From Bacteroidales bacterium (GTDB lineage Bacteria > Bacteroidota > Bacteroidia > Bacteroidales > GCA-2748055), in NCBI GenBank assembly GCA_016936975.1, contig JAFGWU010000061.1, positions 89,519 through 153,518 of the forward strand: 64,000 nt of DNA, written 5' to 3'. Positions 6,710 to 15,832 of the stretch are shown here, piece by piece (position 1 is the stretch's first letter; every line of letters begins with the position of its first letter). The notes beneath the pieces were generated by a model. It saw nothing but the letters and a program-made list of their open reading frames with translations. It was not told the origin of the DNA and ran no database searches. A program made the translations under genes and the position numbers.

Positions 6710-9340
6710 TTAATGCTCAATTATGATTTTCCTGATAAACACATAACGGTTGTTCATCACTTTTACTGCGTATATTCCGGAAGGTTGATTTCCCAGTTCG
6801 AAAGTTGTCTTCAGAAGCGATGACCGGTTTCCGAACCGTTCGTTAACCAGGATCTTCCCGGCAGGATCGATCATCTGAACCAATACATCCCCTTCTCCTT
6901 CCACCTGCCATTCAATGGTGATCCTGCCCTCAGACGGATTGGGATATATCCGGATCCCGCCATCCCCGGCGTCGATGATGCCTGTCGACATATTTTTCCC
7001 CAGCTGGATGACCGAAACGGTATCCGACACCCCTTGGGTGCCCATGGCGATGATGGCGGCCGACCGTATGAAATCATAGGGGTTGGTGAAATAGAATACC
7101 TTTATCATGCTATCATCCGTTTTGGTGGCAATCAGCCACGAAACATTGTCCGTGACGGTCCAGTCAACGTTGGAAGCAACGTTGAAGGTGGTCGAATCCG
7201 ATTGAGCGCCAACGTTCCGGATGCCGGGAGAAACCTCCAGGTAAGCCGGGGCCGCTGCCTGTGTCACCGTAACCGTTTCCGAAACACCTCCCTCTCCTTC
7301 TGCCGTGAGGGCGGCAGTTCTTGCAACGGCGAAATAGTTGGTCTCAAAGGATACGATGATGGTACTTTCATTGGCTTTTACAGCAGTCAGCCAGTCTGCG
7401 TCATCACCGACCATCCAGGTCACATTGGTGCTTACCGTGAAAATGTCGGAGCCCGCTTCAAAACCCACGTCCAGGTGATTGGGTGCGATGTTGAGATAAG
7501 CCGGGGCCCCTGCCTGGGTTACCTGAACCGTTTCCGAAACGCCTTCTGCTCCTTCTGCCGTAATGTTGGCGGTTCTTTCTTCAGTGGAATAGTTCGTCTC
7601 ATAGGATACGATGATGGTGTTTTCATTGGTTTTGACAGCGGTCAGCCAGGGTGCGTCATCAGAAACCTCCCAGGAGACGTTGGAGCTGACCGAGAACAGT
7701 CCGGAGCCCGATTCATAACCTGCGTTAATGCTGTTGGGAGAGACGTCGAGAAAAGCCGGGCCCCTGTCCTGGATGACCATGGCAGTGTCTGACAGTCCCT
7801 CGGGTCCTGTGGCAATGACCAGGCCCGTTCTGGGGGTGATGGTGCCGTTTTCATCATACGATACCCCGATGGTGCTTTCATCGATTTTGACCGCCGAAAG
7901 CCAGGGGACATCCTCGATGACTTCCCATTTCACGTTTGCCTTTACGCTGAGATGATCTGAACCGGCTTCGTAATATACTTCAAGGCTGTCCGGAAAGATC
8001 TTCAGGTATTTATCCGGAATAATGGGGGTCCATTGCACACTCAGTGTATATCCGGTGCAGGTAAATTCATTCATGCGGGAATAAACCCGGATGTAATAAT
8101 AGCCGGCAGAATCCAGGGAATAGAGAACGGTGTCAGTACCCTGGTGGCCTGAAGAGGGTATCGGCGCACCGGAGTCATCGGTTAAATCACAGTTAAAATC
8201 ATCCGGGGGAGCGGGCAAACTGACGGCCAGAGCTCCGGCCGCTGTCACATCCAGCCTGTAAATATCCATATCGGCCGGACTGTGGAGCGTGGCTGACACG
8301 GAACGGGAACAGGCTGTGGTGTCCAGCGGATTAAACACCGTGTCGGTGGCTGTTTCCAGCGAGTCGTTCGGCTCATAGGGATCCGGACATTCGGGGATCA
8401 CTGTGATTAAAGGTTCTTTAAAATAAATGGTATTATTCTCTTCATTAACTTCCTTTACGGTATCCCGGTAATCAGCCAGGCACCCGACATAATAAGTTCC
8501 CTCCGGTATGACGGGATGAACTTCGGTTACATCGGCTTTCAGGGTGTCGTCGATATAGGTGCCTGCCGGCAGATTGGGCACAGTGTGCTCGGCAATCAGA
8601 TAATCGGAGTTATCAACGATGGTATCCGCGGACAGAAAATAACCGATATGAAATTCACCGGACTCCGCCTCTTCTCTATTGCTGACCCTGACTGAAATAC
8701 TGACCTGGTTTCCGGAAACAGACAATTCGCTTAAACGTTGATCGAACATTAAATCGGGCAGTGGATAGGTAAGTATCAGGGTCGGATTGTTTAAGATAAT
8801 TTCATTTTTCTTGCTGCTCCAGGATGACGGTGCTTCAGGGTTTGCCCGGAAGGAGAATCCAACCTCCGTTCTCCCGATCAAATCGGCAGGCGACAGGGCG
8901 AACTGTTTTTCGGAATTTTTCGAAATCCTGTCCTGGTAGACATCTCCTTCCAACCACTTCCAGTGTCCGTCATCGGTTGAAGATCCGAAATTTTCGGTAT
9001 AGAAATCCGTCCAGGACCTGTCAACGATATAACATTCCACGTAATCGAGCAAATTGCTCCAATCGGAAAGATCCCTGACTTCAATGGAAAGGGTCGCGGA
9101 TGTAAATTCTCTTTTCTGCAGGGAATCCGGGATATCAAACCATGCAAATGCTCTCTTCCGGACACTTGAAAAAACAGTTCCGTCATATCCGACAATCATA
9201 TCCAGGGAGATGGTTTCAAGGCCCGCTATGGTCACATAGCCGGTTTTCTCCGTATTCAGCGTATCTGTCTGACCATGGGAGCAGATTCCCGTCCACCACA
9301 GAAAGAGGATCCATGGCAGTATCCTGACTATTATTTTCAT
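6710..9340 (-). CDS. large T9SS-exported protein: CARDB, PPC-type and four BACON domains
   Basis: This is an 876-residue protein from ATG 9340 (signal peptide MKIIVRILPWILFLWW…HGQ). An in-frame GTG/ATG lies 8-9 codons upstream but would bury the signal peptide. Domains in order are an N-terminal DNRLRE/CBM96-like beta-sandwich (~30-190), a CARDB adhesion domain (~195-310), a pre-peptidase C-terminal-like domain beginning DPYEPNDSLETATD (~320-430), four tandem BACON repeats (~445-780, each with SNVxWxVxDDxxWLTAVK) and a type A T9SS sorting domain (last ~90 residues, YPNPSEGRITIEW … GIYAVKV). BACON domains are thought to bind glycans or mucin. There is no catalytic module, so it is probably a surface adhesin or glycan-binding protein. 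Confidence 0.85.
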   Translation of the reverse strand: MKIIVRILPWILFLWWTGICSHGQTDTLNTEKTGYVTIAGLETISLDMIVGYDGTVFSSVRKRAFAWFDIPDSLQKREFTSATLSIEVRDLSDWSNLLDYVECYIVDRSWTDFYTENFGSSTDDGHWKWLEGDVYQDRISKNSEKQFALSPADLIGRTEVGFSFRANPEAPSSWSSKKNEIILNNPTLILTYPLPDLMFDQRLSELSVSGNQVSISVRVSNREEAESGEFHIGYFLSADTIVDNSDYLIAEHTVPNLPAGTYIDDTLKADVTEVHPVIPEGTYYVGCLADYRDTVKEVNEENNTIYFKEPLITVIPECPDPYEPNDSLETATDTVFNPLDTTACSRSVSATLHSPADMDIYRLDVTAAGALAVSLPAPPDDFNCDLTDDSGAPIPSSGHQGTDTVLYSLDSAGYYYIRVYSRMNEFTCTGYTLSVQWTPIIPDKYLKIFPDSLEVYYEAGSDHLSVKANVKWEVIEDVPWLSAVKIDESTIGVSYDENGTITPRTGLVIATGPEGLSDTAMVIQDRGPAFLDVSPNSINAGYESGSGLFSVSSNVSWEVSDDAPWLTAVKTNENTIIVSYETNYSTEERTANITAEGAEGVSETVQVTQAGAPAYLNIAPNHLDVGFEAGSDIFTVSTNVTWMVGDDADWLTAVKANESTIIVSFETNYFAVARTAALTAEGEGGVSETVTVTQAAAPAYLEVSPGIRNVGAQSDSTTFNVASNVDWTVTDNVSWLIATKTDDSMIKVFYFTNPYDFIRSAAIIAMGTQGVSDTVSVIQLGKNMSTGIIDAGDGGIRIYPNPSEGRITIEWQVEGEGDVLVQMIDPAGKILVNERFGNRSSLLKTTFELGNQPSGIYAVKVMNNRYVFIRKIIIEH

Positions 9341-9367
9341 ATGGCCCTTCTGCAGAGCGATCATCAC

Positions 9368-9793
9368 ATTTACCGTTTTTCAAAGCATAAAAATTAAATC
9401 ACCTGTCAAGGTCCGTTTTCGAAAAAGCGGCTTCATGACGGTACAATCTTCAGAAAAGGATTAAAATAAGAAAAAGAGAGATGAAATGCTAATAAACAGA
9501 AGGTTTTTTCATGAAATGCGGCTGTAATGGGGTAACCGTAATTATATTCCTGTTCAGGGAGGAAACGGGGTGAAATGAAGGCGTAAAAGGTTGGTCAATA
9601 AAAACGACGGCTTCATCATATGTAATCCGGTCCCTCGTTCAACAGAAACCTCTGTACGTCCGGGAAAACATAACATGACCGGATTTAGTAGTTTTCAGAC
9701 GGGCTGATCTTATTATTGCCCATGAATACTTTAATTTATGTTGTACCTTTACAAGGATCGACCATAAACAGATTAAACCAGGAGGACCGTGTT
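9368..9793. other. intergenic region without recognisable gene
   Basis: This 426-bp region lies between the divergent BACON protein gene and the URO-D-like gene. It is AT-rich and without a coding signal. It should contain promoters for both flanking genes, but I could not pick a convincing -33/-7 pair. Confidence 0.4.
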
Positions 9794-10885
9794 ATGCTTA
9801 AGCAAAAATTGCCGGTGGACATAGTACTTGCCCCGGAATGGTGGCACAAAAATACGGGGATTACCTTTGACAGGGATTTCTTTTTCCATCCGGCCCGGCG
9901 GGTGGAGTGTGAGCAGAAGATGGAGCAGACGCTTTACGAGCGGTGGGGACGTTACGGGCTGGGCGCCGACAGGGATAAGAAGCGCCCGGAGCTCGGGGCT
10001 GTCCACCTGGCGGCGGGTTTCTTTCTGTCGGAGATCCTGGGGTGCCGGGTTGAATACACGGAAAATCATCCACCGCTGGTGCATTGCGACAACAGGGAAA
10101 AGCTTCAGGTGAACGCTGAAGGGGCAACACGGTCAGGAACCTATAAAGATTTTGAGTCGTTGTACGATGCCCTTCAGAAGAAGTACGGTTACCTGACCGG
10201 CGATATCAACTGGGGCGGTGTTCTGAATATTGCGCTGGATATCCGCGGACAGCAATTGTTCCTGGACATGGCGCTGGGGGATGAAAATGTGCAGGGATTT
10301 TTCGATGAGATACACCAGCTCCTGTCACGGTTCCTTTCGCTGGTGGAGCGCAGTACCGGGAGCACCTCCGTATCGGTGAACCGGGTAGCCCGCTATTTTG
10401 ACAGGCCGCTCATGCTGCATTCGGAGTGCTCCCATACCATGATCAGCTGTGAAGACTACGAGCGCTACCTGATGAAGTACGATATCCTGTGGGCAAAACA
10501 TAACCGTCCGTTTGGCATACATTATTGCGGGAATGATCCGCATCGATATGCAGAAACCTTTGCGAAGCTGCCCGTGCTGGATTTTCTCGACCTGGGATGG
10601 GGCGGGGATGTGGCCCTTCTCCGGAAACACCTTCCGGATACTTTTTTTAATATCCGTATCAGTCCGGTCGAGCTGACGCGGATGGATACCGTGGAGGTTA
10701 AGAACGCGGTGCGCAAGCTGGTAACCGATTCGGGCGACCCTTTCCTTACCGGGGTTTGTTGTATCAATATGGACGATACAGTGACCGACGATAAGATCGA
10801 TGCCATCTTTGAGACGGTGGAGGAGATGAGGGGAATGAGCGAATGGTCCTCCTTCGCTAAAGCTTCGGAGGATAAAAGCGAATAA
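9794..10885 (+). CDS. uroporphyrinogen decarboxylase (URO-D) family protein, possible corrinoid-type methyltransferase
   Basis: This is a 363-residue protein from ATG 9794, chosen because a rare strong Shine-Dalgarno (AGGAGGA at 9780-9786) sits 7 bases upstream. An in-frame TTG at 9716 would add 26 residues without family character. It resembles the URO-D/MtaA-MtbA superfamily: PLMLHSECSHTMISCEDYERYLMKYD, then FGIHYCGNDPHRYAETFAKLP and LDFLDLGWGGDVALLRKHLP, with Cys/His residues in the places used for zinc in MtaA-like enzymes. It may be a methyltransferase or decarboxylase, but it is not obviously HemE. There is no heme or methanogenesis-type neighbour, so the substrate is unknown. The last ~11 residues (FAKASEDKSE) are encoded by a palindromic repeat and are probably not part of the ancestral protein. 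Confidence 0.7.
   Translation: MLKQKLPVDIVLAPEWWHKNTGITFDRDFFFHPARRVECEQKMEQTLYERWGRYGLGADRDKKRPELGAVHLAAGFFLSEILGCRVEYTENHPPLVHCDNREKLQVNAEGATRSGTYKDFESLYDALQKKYGYLTGDINWGGVLNIALDIRGQQLFLDMALGDENVQGFFDEIHQLLSRFLSLVERSTGSTSVSVNRVARYFDRPLMLHSECSHTMISCEDYERYLMKYDILWAKHNRPFGIHYCGNDPHRYAETFAKLPVLDFLDLGWGGDVALLRKHLPDTFFNIRISPVELTRMDTVEVKNAVRKLVTDSGDPFLTGVCCINMDDTVTDDKIDAIFETVEEMRGMSEWSSFAKASEDKSE
10847..10872. repeat. palindromic REP-like element forming the end of the URO-D-like gene
   Basis: TCCTCC at 10847-10852 pairs with GGAGGA at 10867-10872, and GCT/AGC pair inside around a short loop. The core CTTCGCTAAAGCTTCGG has the look of a dispersed bacterial palindromic repeat. It is translated in frame as SFAKASEDK at the extreme C-terminus of the gene, between two convergent genes only 3 bp apart, so it could also act as a transcriptional or mRNA-end structure. 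Confidence 0.5.
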
Positions 10886-10888
10886 AGG

Positions 10889-12538
10889 TTATTCCAGGTA
10901 CCAGTTGGTTTCGTCCAACAGCAGGGAGCGGATGGCTTCCTTGTTGTGGGTGTATTTTTCCGCCACCAGGTCTGCGAGATACGAGGGATCCCCCCGGCGC
11001 ATGGAGACCCGCATCAGGTCGTGGAACCGGTTTCCCTCAAAAGCGGTCTCCAGGGCCAGCTCCTCAATAATCTTATTTTCGACAAACAGAACGGAATCCT
11101 GCAGGGAAGCCAGCGACGGAATGGCATAAGCGGTTGAGTACTCAACGTTTCCGCATCCACAGGCATGCACCCCGATATTCTGATTGAAAGCGATATCCTC
11201 AAAATTGGTGTAATCGTAAAATACCCCGGAGGTATCGGTGTATTGGATGAATTTTTCGGCTCTCGGGACGATTGTATCCACATCCATGGTCGCGGAGCTC
11301 AGTCCGTTCTTCAGCACCGCAAAAGCCAGGTTGGGTTTTCCGGCACGGTTCACAGCCTCGGCATAGCGCAGGTACAATAACCTGGAGCGGTACACGGCAA
11401 TCGCTTTCGAGGTGGTGGTGGTCATCAGTGTGAACTTGGTAATCAGATTGTCGGAGCCCGGAACAATCTCTTTGTCGGTGTCAAAGTCGCCAATATCCTC
11501 CGGGGAGATATAGGAACTCAGATTGCCGCGCAGATCCCCCTCTGTAAAGACGGCGGCATTGTGGTAATAAACCTGCCTATTCCAAATATTGATGGCCGCT
11601 TCCGAGGGGATGATCTCCTGGTGGAACCACGACAGGCTGTCCAGGTTGGCGCCCTGTCCGTACTCTGTGGAGCCCGCAATCAGGGTAATCTGTTCCCTGT
11701 TGGCTATTGAGAACATGTCGATCCAGTTCTGATTCTCCGGATCCCTTGAAACAAAGACGCCGTTGTCGACCGTCCAGGTGGAGGAATAGCGATCATCCAC
11801 CACGTAACGCTTGTCTTCTATCAGGTCATAATAAACCCTGGCTGCTTTCTCATACTCCCCGTTCCAAAGGTAAAGGTCCCCCAAAACAAACCGGATGGGG
11901 AAATAGGGCTGATCACTTGTTAAATCGACTCCCAGTGAAATGCTTCCCGGCATTTCCACATCTTTCCAGGGCTCGAGGTCCCCGATCAGGACCGGGAGCA
12001 GTTCGTGGACAGAATATTCCGTGTAATTTCCGGCATCCCCGATTGCCAGGATGGGGTCCTCATAATATTTTGCCGTCCCGTAATTGAGGGCGATCTGCAT
12101 ATAGGTCCAGGCACGGATGGCTTTTGCCGCAGCAAATTGCTTGTACATCACTTTTTCTGCCTTTGATACCAATGCGGTATCGATATTCCGGATCACGTAG
12201 TTGCAGTTATTGATGACCGAATAGTAATCGGAGACCCGGTTATAGGGATTATCCGGAGAGATATCAAAGTTGTTGATCTCATGCAGGTAGAGACCGGCGT
12301 TTTCTGAAACCGTCATCAGGTCGCCCCGCAGTTCCCCCAGCAGGATCGTCCGGTCCGAGAGCTTTTCCAGCCGGGAAAATATTCCCACCATGGAATAGAT
12401 GGTATCTTCCGGAGAATCGAGCTGATGTTCATCCGGAAACGCCAGGCGATCGGAATCGGTATCCAGGAGGGTTTCACATCCGGAGGTCAGAACGGCAAAG
12501 ATCAGCAGGCCCGCAAATATTTTGCTTGATGTATTCAT
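10889..12538 (-). CDS. SusD/RagB-family outer-membrane glycan/nutrient-binding lipoprotein
   Basis: This is a 549-residue protein. From ATG 12538 the lipoprotein signal ends at VLTSGC (Cys21). An upstream in-frame ATG would add 13 residues before the signal peptide and is less likely. The helical SusD fold is indicated by the N-terminal SRLEKLSDRTILLGELRGDLM and NPYNRVSDYYSVINNCNYVIRNID, TPR-like helices (KQFAAAKAIRAWTYMQIALNYG … FPIRFVLGDLYLWNGEYEKAARVYYDLI) and the C-terminal LALETAFEGNRFHDLMRVSMRRGDP. It is the last gene of the minus-strand FAS1/SusCD operon, 68 bp after its SusC partner. It probably forms the extracellular lid of that transporter. Confidence 0.88.
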   Translation of the reverse strand: MNTSSKIFAGLLIFAVLTSGCETLLDTDSDRLAFPDEHQLDSPEDTIYSMVGIFSRLEKLSDRTILLGELRGDLMTVSENAGLYLHEINNFDISPDNPYNRVSDYYSVINNCNYVIRNIDTALVSKAEKVMYKQFAAAKAIRAWTYMQIALNYGTAKYYEDPILAIGDAGNYTEYSVHELLPVLIGDLEPWKDVEMPGSISLGVDLTSDQPYFPIRFVLGDLYLWNGEYEKAARVYYDLIEDKRYVVDDRYSSTWTVDNGVFVSRDPENQNWIDMFSIANREQITLIAGSTEYGQGANLDSLSWFHQEIIPSEAAINIWNRQVYYHNAAVFTEGDLRGNLSSYISPEDIGDFDTDKEIVPGSDNLITKFTLMTTTTSKAIAVYRSRLLYLRYAEAVNRAGKPNLAFAVLKNGLSSATMDVDTIVPRAEKFIQYTDTSGVFYDYTNFEDIAFNQNIGVHACGCGNVEYSTAYAIPSLASLQDSVLFVENKIIEELALETAFEGNRFHDLMRVSMRRGDPSYLADLVAEKYTHNKEAIRSLLLDETNWYLE

Positions 12539-12606
12539 TTTTCTAAAATTAATATATACCGGTTTCACTTTCTGCACACATAAACGTAACCATTCCTTAT
12601 GAGGGA

Positions 12607-15600
12607 TTACAGGTTCAACTTAATTCCAACGTAATAACTTCTGGTTGAAGGGATCAATCCTGTATCAATTCCCTGCAGAAGCACTGCGCTGTGAGCGGAA
12701 ACTTCCGGATCACGGCCAAGGTAATTGGTCCAGGTCCAGAGATTGTTTACGGAGGCCCAGATGGTAAGGCCTTCGATCACGTTGTTACTGACGGGTACCG
12801 GGTAATGGATCGAGAGGGACTTCAGGCGCAGATAGGATCCCTCTTCAATCCAGCGGTCCGAGAAGCGTGCGTTCCCCATGGGGTCGCCATAGGAGACTTT
12901 CGGCTGTTCGGTTTCCTGTCCCTCGTAATACCAGCGGTTCAGCATTGCGGTGGTCTGGTTGATGAAATCACTTCCCGATTCCAGTTCGGAGCGAAGGAAG
13001 TTGTAGATATCGTTACCGTATGAAAAGGTAAACAGAGCACCGATGGTTATACCCCAGATCCGGATTTTACTGTTGAAGGAGCCGTAAAAATCGGGGTTCG
13101 GGTTGCCGATGATCTGCCGGTCCTTCTCATCGATGATTCCGTCCTCGAAGTGATCGATAAAATGGACATCGCCGGCACCAAAATAGTATTCGGTTCCATC
13201 GGGATCGATCATTTTCAGGCCGGCCGCTTCGGCCTCGGCTTCCGTATTAAATATGCCATCGGTTTCGTAGCCGAAGAAGACACCGGCAGGGTTCCCGGCA
13301 GCGGTGAGTATTTCCGCCCCGTAAACCGGGGTTATGAAATCGCCGTCAGGCAGGGACTCTATATTGTTCCGGTAACGACCCAGGCTGAAGCCCGATTCCC
13401 ATTTCAGAATGCCGAGGTTCAGCAATTTACCGGTCGCGGAGATTTCAAACCCTTTATTGGTCAATACTCCGCCATTGGACCAGTAATAACCTGTTCCCGT
13501 TGTTTCGGGCAGGGACTTCAGGGTGATCAGATCGCTGGTCCGGTTGCTGTATACATCCGCGGAGAGGGCGATCCGATCGTTCAGGAGGTTTGCATCCACT
13601 CCGAGGTTCAGCTTTGCGGAGGTCTCCCACTGGATCTCCGTATTGGCAATATTTGCAAGAACGAGGCCCACGGCACGGTCCATGTAGTGTACCTCCCTGA
13701 AATAAGCGCTGCGGGCGTAAGGATCAATGGCGTCGTTCCCCGACAGGCCGAACCCTGCACGGATCTTCAGCAGATCGACAAACGAAGCACCTTCCATAAA
13801 CTTTTCCGAGGAGACCAGCCATGCGGCATTTGCGGAGGGGAAAACGCCCCAGCTGTGATTGAACATTTGAAAACCGCCCCTGGTTTCACGTCCGAACCTG
13901 GAAGAGCCGTCGACCGACACTGCTGCAGTCAGGAAGTAGCGGTTATCGTAACTGTAGTCGACATTGGCATAGTTCGATACGGAATGGATCCGGTTATTCT
14001 CCCCGTAGGTATTCTTAAAATCCTCTTCGGTCAGCAGGTTACGCTTCTGGTCGGAGCCCGAATTGTGTCCCTCTGCGTAATCCAGCTCAAAATAATTTGA
14101 AATATACCGCCAGCCGGCAATGGCGCTTACCCGGTGAACGCCACCGAACAGGTGCTTATAGGTCAGCTGTGTGTCATCGAAGAGTGCGGTATTTCTCATC
14201 TGCTGGTGCCTGAAGACGTTCTCGGAAATACCCAGTCCGGGAATATAGCGGTCTGCCGCGCCGATAATCGGGGTATAATGGGTTTCCTTCATCCTGTCGA
14301 GGCTGTAGTTAAAGAGGGTGCTCAATGTCAGGGAGGGGGTGATCCGGTACACCGGTTTCAGGCCCAGGTTCAACCGGTAATGCTTATTGGTGTTGAGTGC
14401 ATTCTGGATGATGGCTGTAGGGTTCCCCACATCGAAATCATCACTGTCTTCCACATCGGTGGTTAACGTTCCCAGGGCCGTGTATGTGTAGGGATTGAGG
14501 AAGGACGCCTTGATCATGGCCAGGTAGGTGGGGGAGGTATAGAAATTCACCCCGTCATCCAGCAGGGTCCGGTCGATATTGGTAAATCCGATATTCATGC
14601 CCAGGGTAACCTGATTTGCCAGGAATATGTCGGCGTTAAAGCGGGTATTGAGCCGTTGCATATCGGTGGTATTCACAACGCCGGTCACGCCCGTGTACCC
14701 CATCGACAGGGCATACAATGCCTTGCTGTCGCCTCCGTTCACGCTGATGTTATAGTTCTGGTATCTTCCCTGCCTGTACACTTCATCATCCCAATGGGTG
14801 AGGTTATGATATTTTTTATAGTCGAGCCGGGAAGGGTCGTCGAGGAGGTAACCCATCTCTTCGAACGATTCGGAGGGTATATCGAGGGTTCCCAACAGGT
14901 CGGTTGTATAGATACGGAACTGGTCGCCGTCCATGACCGGCAGTGAAACAGGCATTTCTGTGATTCCCCCGGTGGCATTCACCACTATTTTTGTAGCCAT
15001 ATCCATTCCCCGGGTGGTATTGACCAGGATCACCCCGTTGCCGCCCTTACTGCCGTACAGTGAGGTCCCGTCCTTGATCACGGTGACATTTGCGATATCA
15101 TTCAGGTCGATATCGGCCAGGGGGTTCAATGCGAAACCATTGTGGAGCGACTCCACATCAGCGAAGTTATTCCAGATAACGCCATCCACCACAAAAAGGG
15201 GCTGTGCATCCAGATTGACCGAGTTCAGTCCCCTGATGAACAGGGAGGAGCCGATCCCGGGAACGCCCGATTTTGTGATGGCACGCACATCTCCTCCCAG
15301 GCGGGATTGGATAACCTCGTCAACCGATACCACCGTAGGGTAACCCATCTCGGAAGTCCCTTTCATGGCCGCTGATGAAACGGTGGAACGAACAGAACCC
15401 GACGGCCCGTCAATGACAGGGTAGAGATCCGTGAAGGAGATTGGATAGAGATCGATCTCCAGCCGTTCTCTCCCTCTCACGGCAATTTCGCGCGGGTTGT
15501 AATCGATGGCCCTCACCAGCAATACCTCTCCGGCGGTGCGGACCCCGATTTCAAACATCCCGTTCTCATCGGTCGTGGCGGCAGCTTCTTGGTTGAGTGT

Positions 15601-15807
15601 CACTATCTGCGCGGCGGCCAGGGGTTCTTTTGTTTTTGCATCACGAACGAGCCCTTTCACGGACCGTACCGCATTGTCCGCTTCGGGAGGAGTCTGACCG
15701 GAGGCAGTGCACCACATCATGAGTATCCCGGCAGACAGGATCATCCGCAGGGAATTCCGAAGGATAAAAGCCCTGATCGTTCTTGTGAATGTAATCGCTT
15801 TTTTCAT
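12607..15807 (-). CDS. SusC/RagA-family TonB-linked outer-membrane transporter (second of the FAS1 operon)
   Basis: This is a 1066-residue protein from ATG 15807, with alternative in-frame ATGs at 15813 and 15831. A long signal sequence ends near TASGQ. Residues ~48-120 are a carboxypeptidase-regulatory-like beta-sandwich (VKGLVRDAKTKEPLAAAQI … DENGMFEIGV). A TonB plug follows (~150-290: SRLGGDVRAITKSGVPGIGSSLFIRG, LFVVDGVIW, VTVIKDGTSLYGSKGGNGVILV), then a ~780-residue beta-barrel ending SYYVGIKLNL. Such proteins import oligosaccharides or peptides across the outer membrane together with SusD and TonB-ExbBD energy. It lies 25 bp after a FAS1 gene, in the same operon. Confidence 0.92.
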   Translation of the reverse strand: MKKAITFTRTIRAFILRNSLRMILSAGILMMWCTASGQTPPEADNAVRSVKGLVRDAKTKEPLAAAQIVTLNQEAAATTDENGMFEIGVRTAGEVLLVRAIDYNPREIAVRGRERLEIDLYPISFTDLYPVIDGPSGSVRSTVSSAAMKGTSEMGYPTVVSVDEVIQSRLGGDVRAITKSGVPGIGSSLFIRGLNSVNLDAQPLFVVDGVIWNNFADVESLHNGFALNPLADIDLNDIANVTVIKDGTSLYGSKGGNGVILVNTTRGMDMATKIVVNATGGITEMPVSLPVMDGDQFRIYTTDLLGTLDIPSESFEEMGYLLDDPSRLDYKKYHNLTHWDDEVYRQGRYQNYNISVNGGDSKALYALSMGYTGVTGVVNTTDMQRLNTRFNADIFLANQVTLGMNIGFTNIDRTLLDDGVNFYTSPTYLAMIKASFLNPYTYTALGTLTTDVEDSDDFDVGNPTAIIQNALNTNKHYRLNLGLKPVYRITPSLTLSTLFNYSLDRMKETHYTPIIGAADRYIPGLGISENVFRHQQMRNTALFDDTQLTYKHLFGGVHRVSAIAGWRYISNYFELDYAEGHNSGSDQKRNLLTEEDFKNTYGENNRIHSVSNYANVDYSYDNRYFLTAAVSVDGSSRFGRETRGGFQMFNHSWGVFPSANAAWLVSSEKFMEGASFVDLLKIRAGFGLSGNDAIDPYARSAYFREVHYMDRAVGLVLANIANTEIQWETSAKLNLGVDANLLNDRIALSADVYSNRTSDLITLKSLPETTGTGYYWSNGGVLTNKGFEISATGKLLNLGILKWESGFSLGRYRNNIESLPDGDFITPVYGAEILTAAGNPAGVFFGYETDGIFNTEAEAEAAGLKMIDPDGTEYYFGAGDVHFIDHFEDGIIDEKDRQIIGNPNPDFYGSFNSKIRIWGITIGALFTFSYGNDIYNFLRSELESGSDFINQTTAMLNRWYYEGQETEQPKVSYGDPMGNARFSDRWIEEGSYLRLKSLSIHYPVPVSNNVIEGLTIWASVNNLWTWTNYLGRDPEVSAHSAVLLQGIDTGLIPSTRSYYVGIKLNL

Positions 15808-15832
15808 TATCATCTGATGGTTTGAATGCACC

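Noticed and set aside
13150-14100. 316-aa plus-strand frame opposite SusC
   Set aside because: It is a shadow of the SusC barrel; composition and lack of motifs argue against coding.
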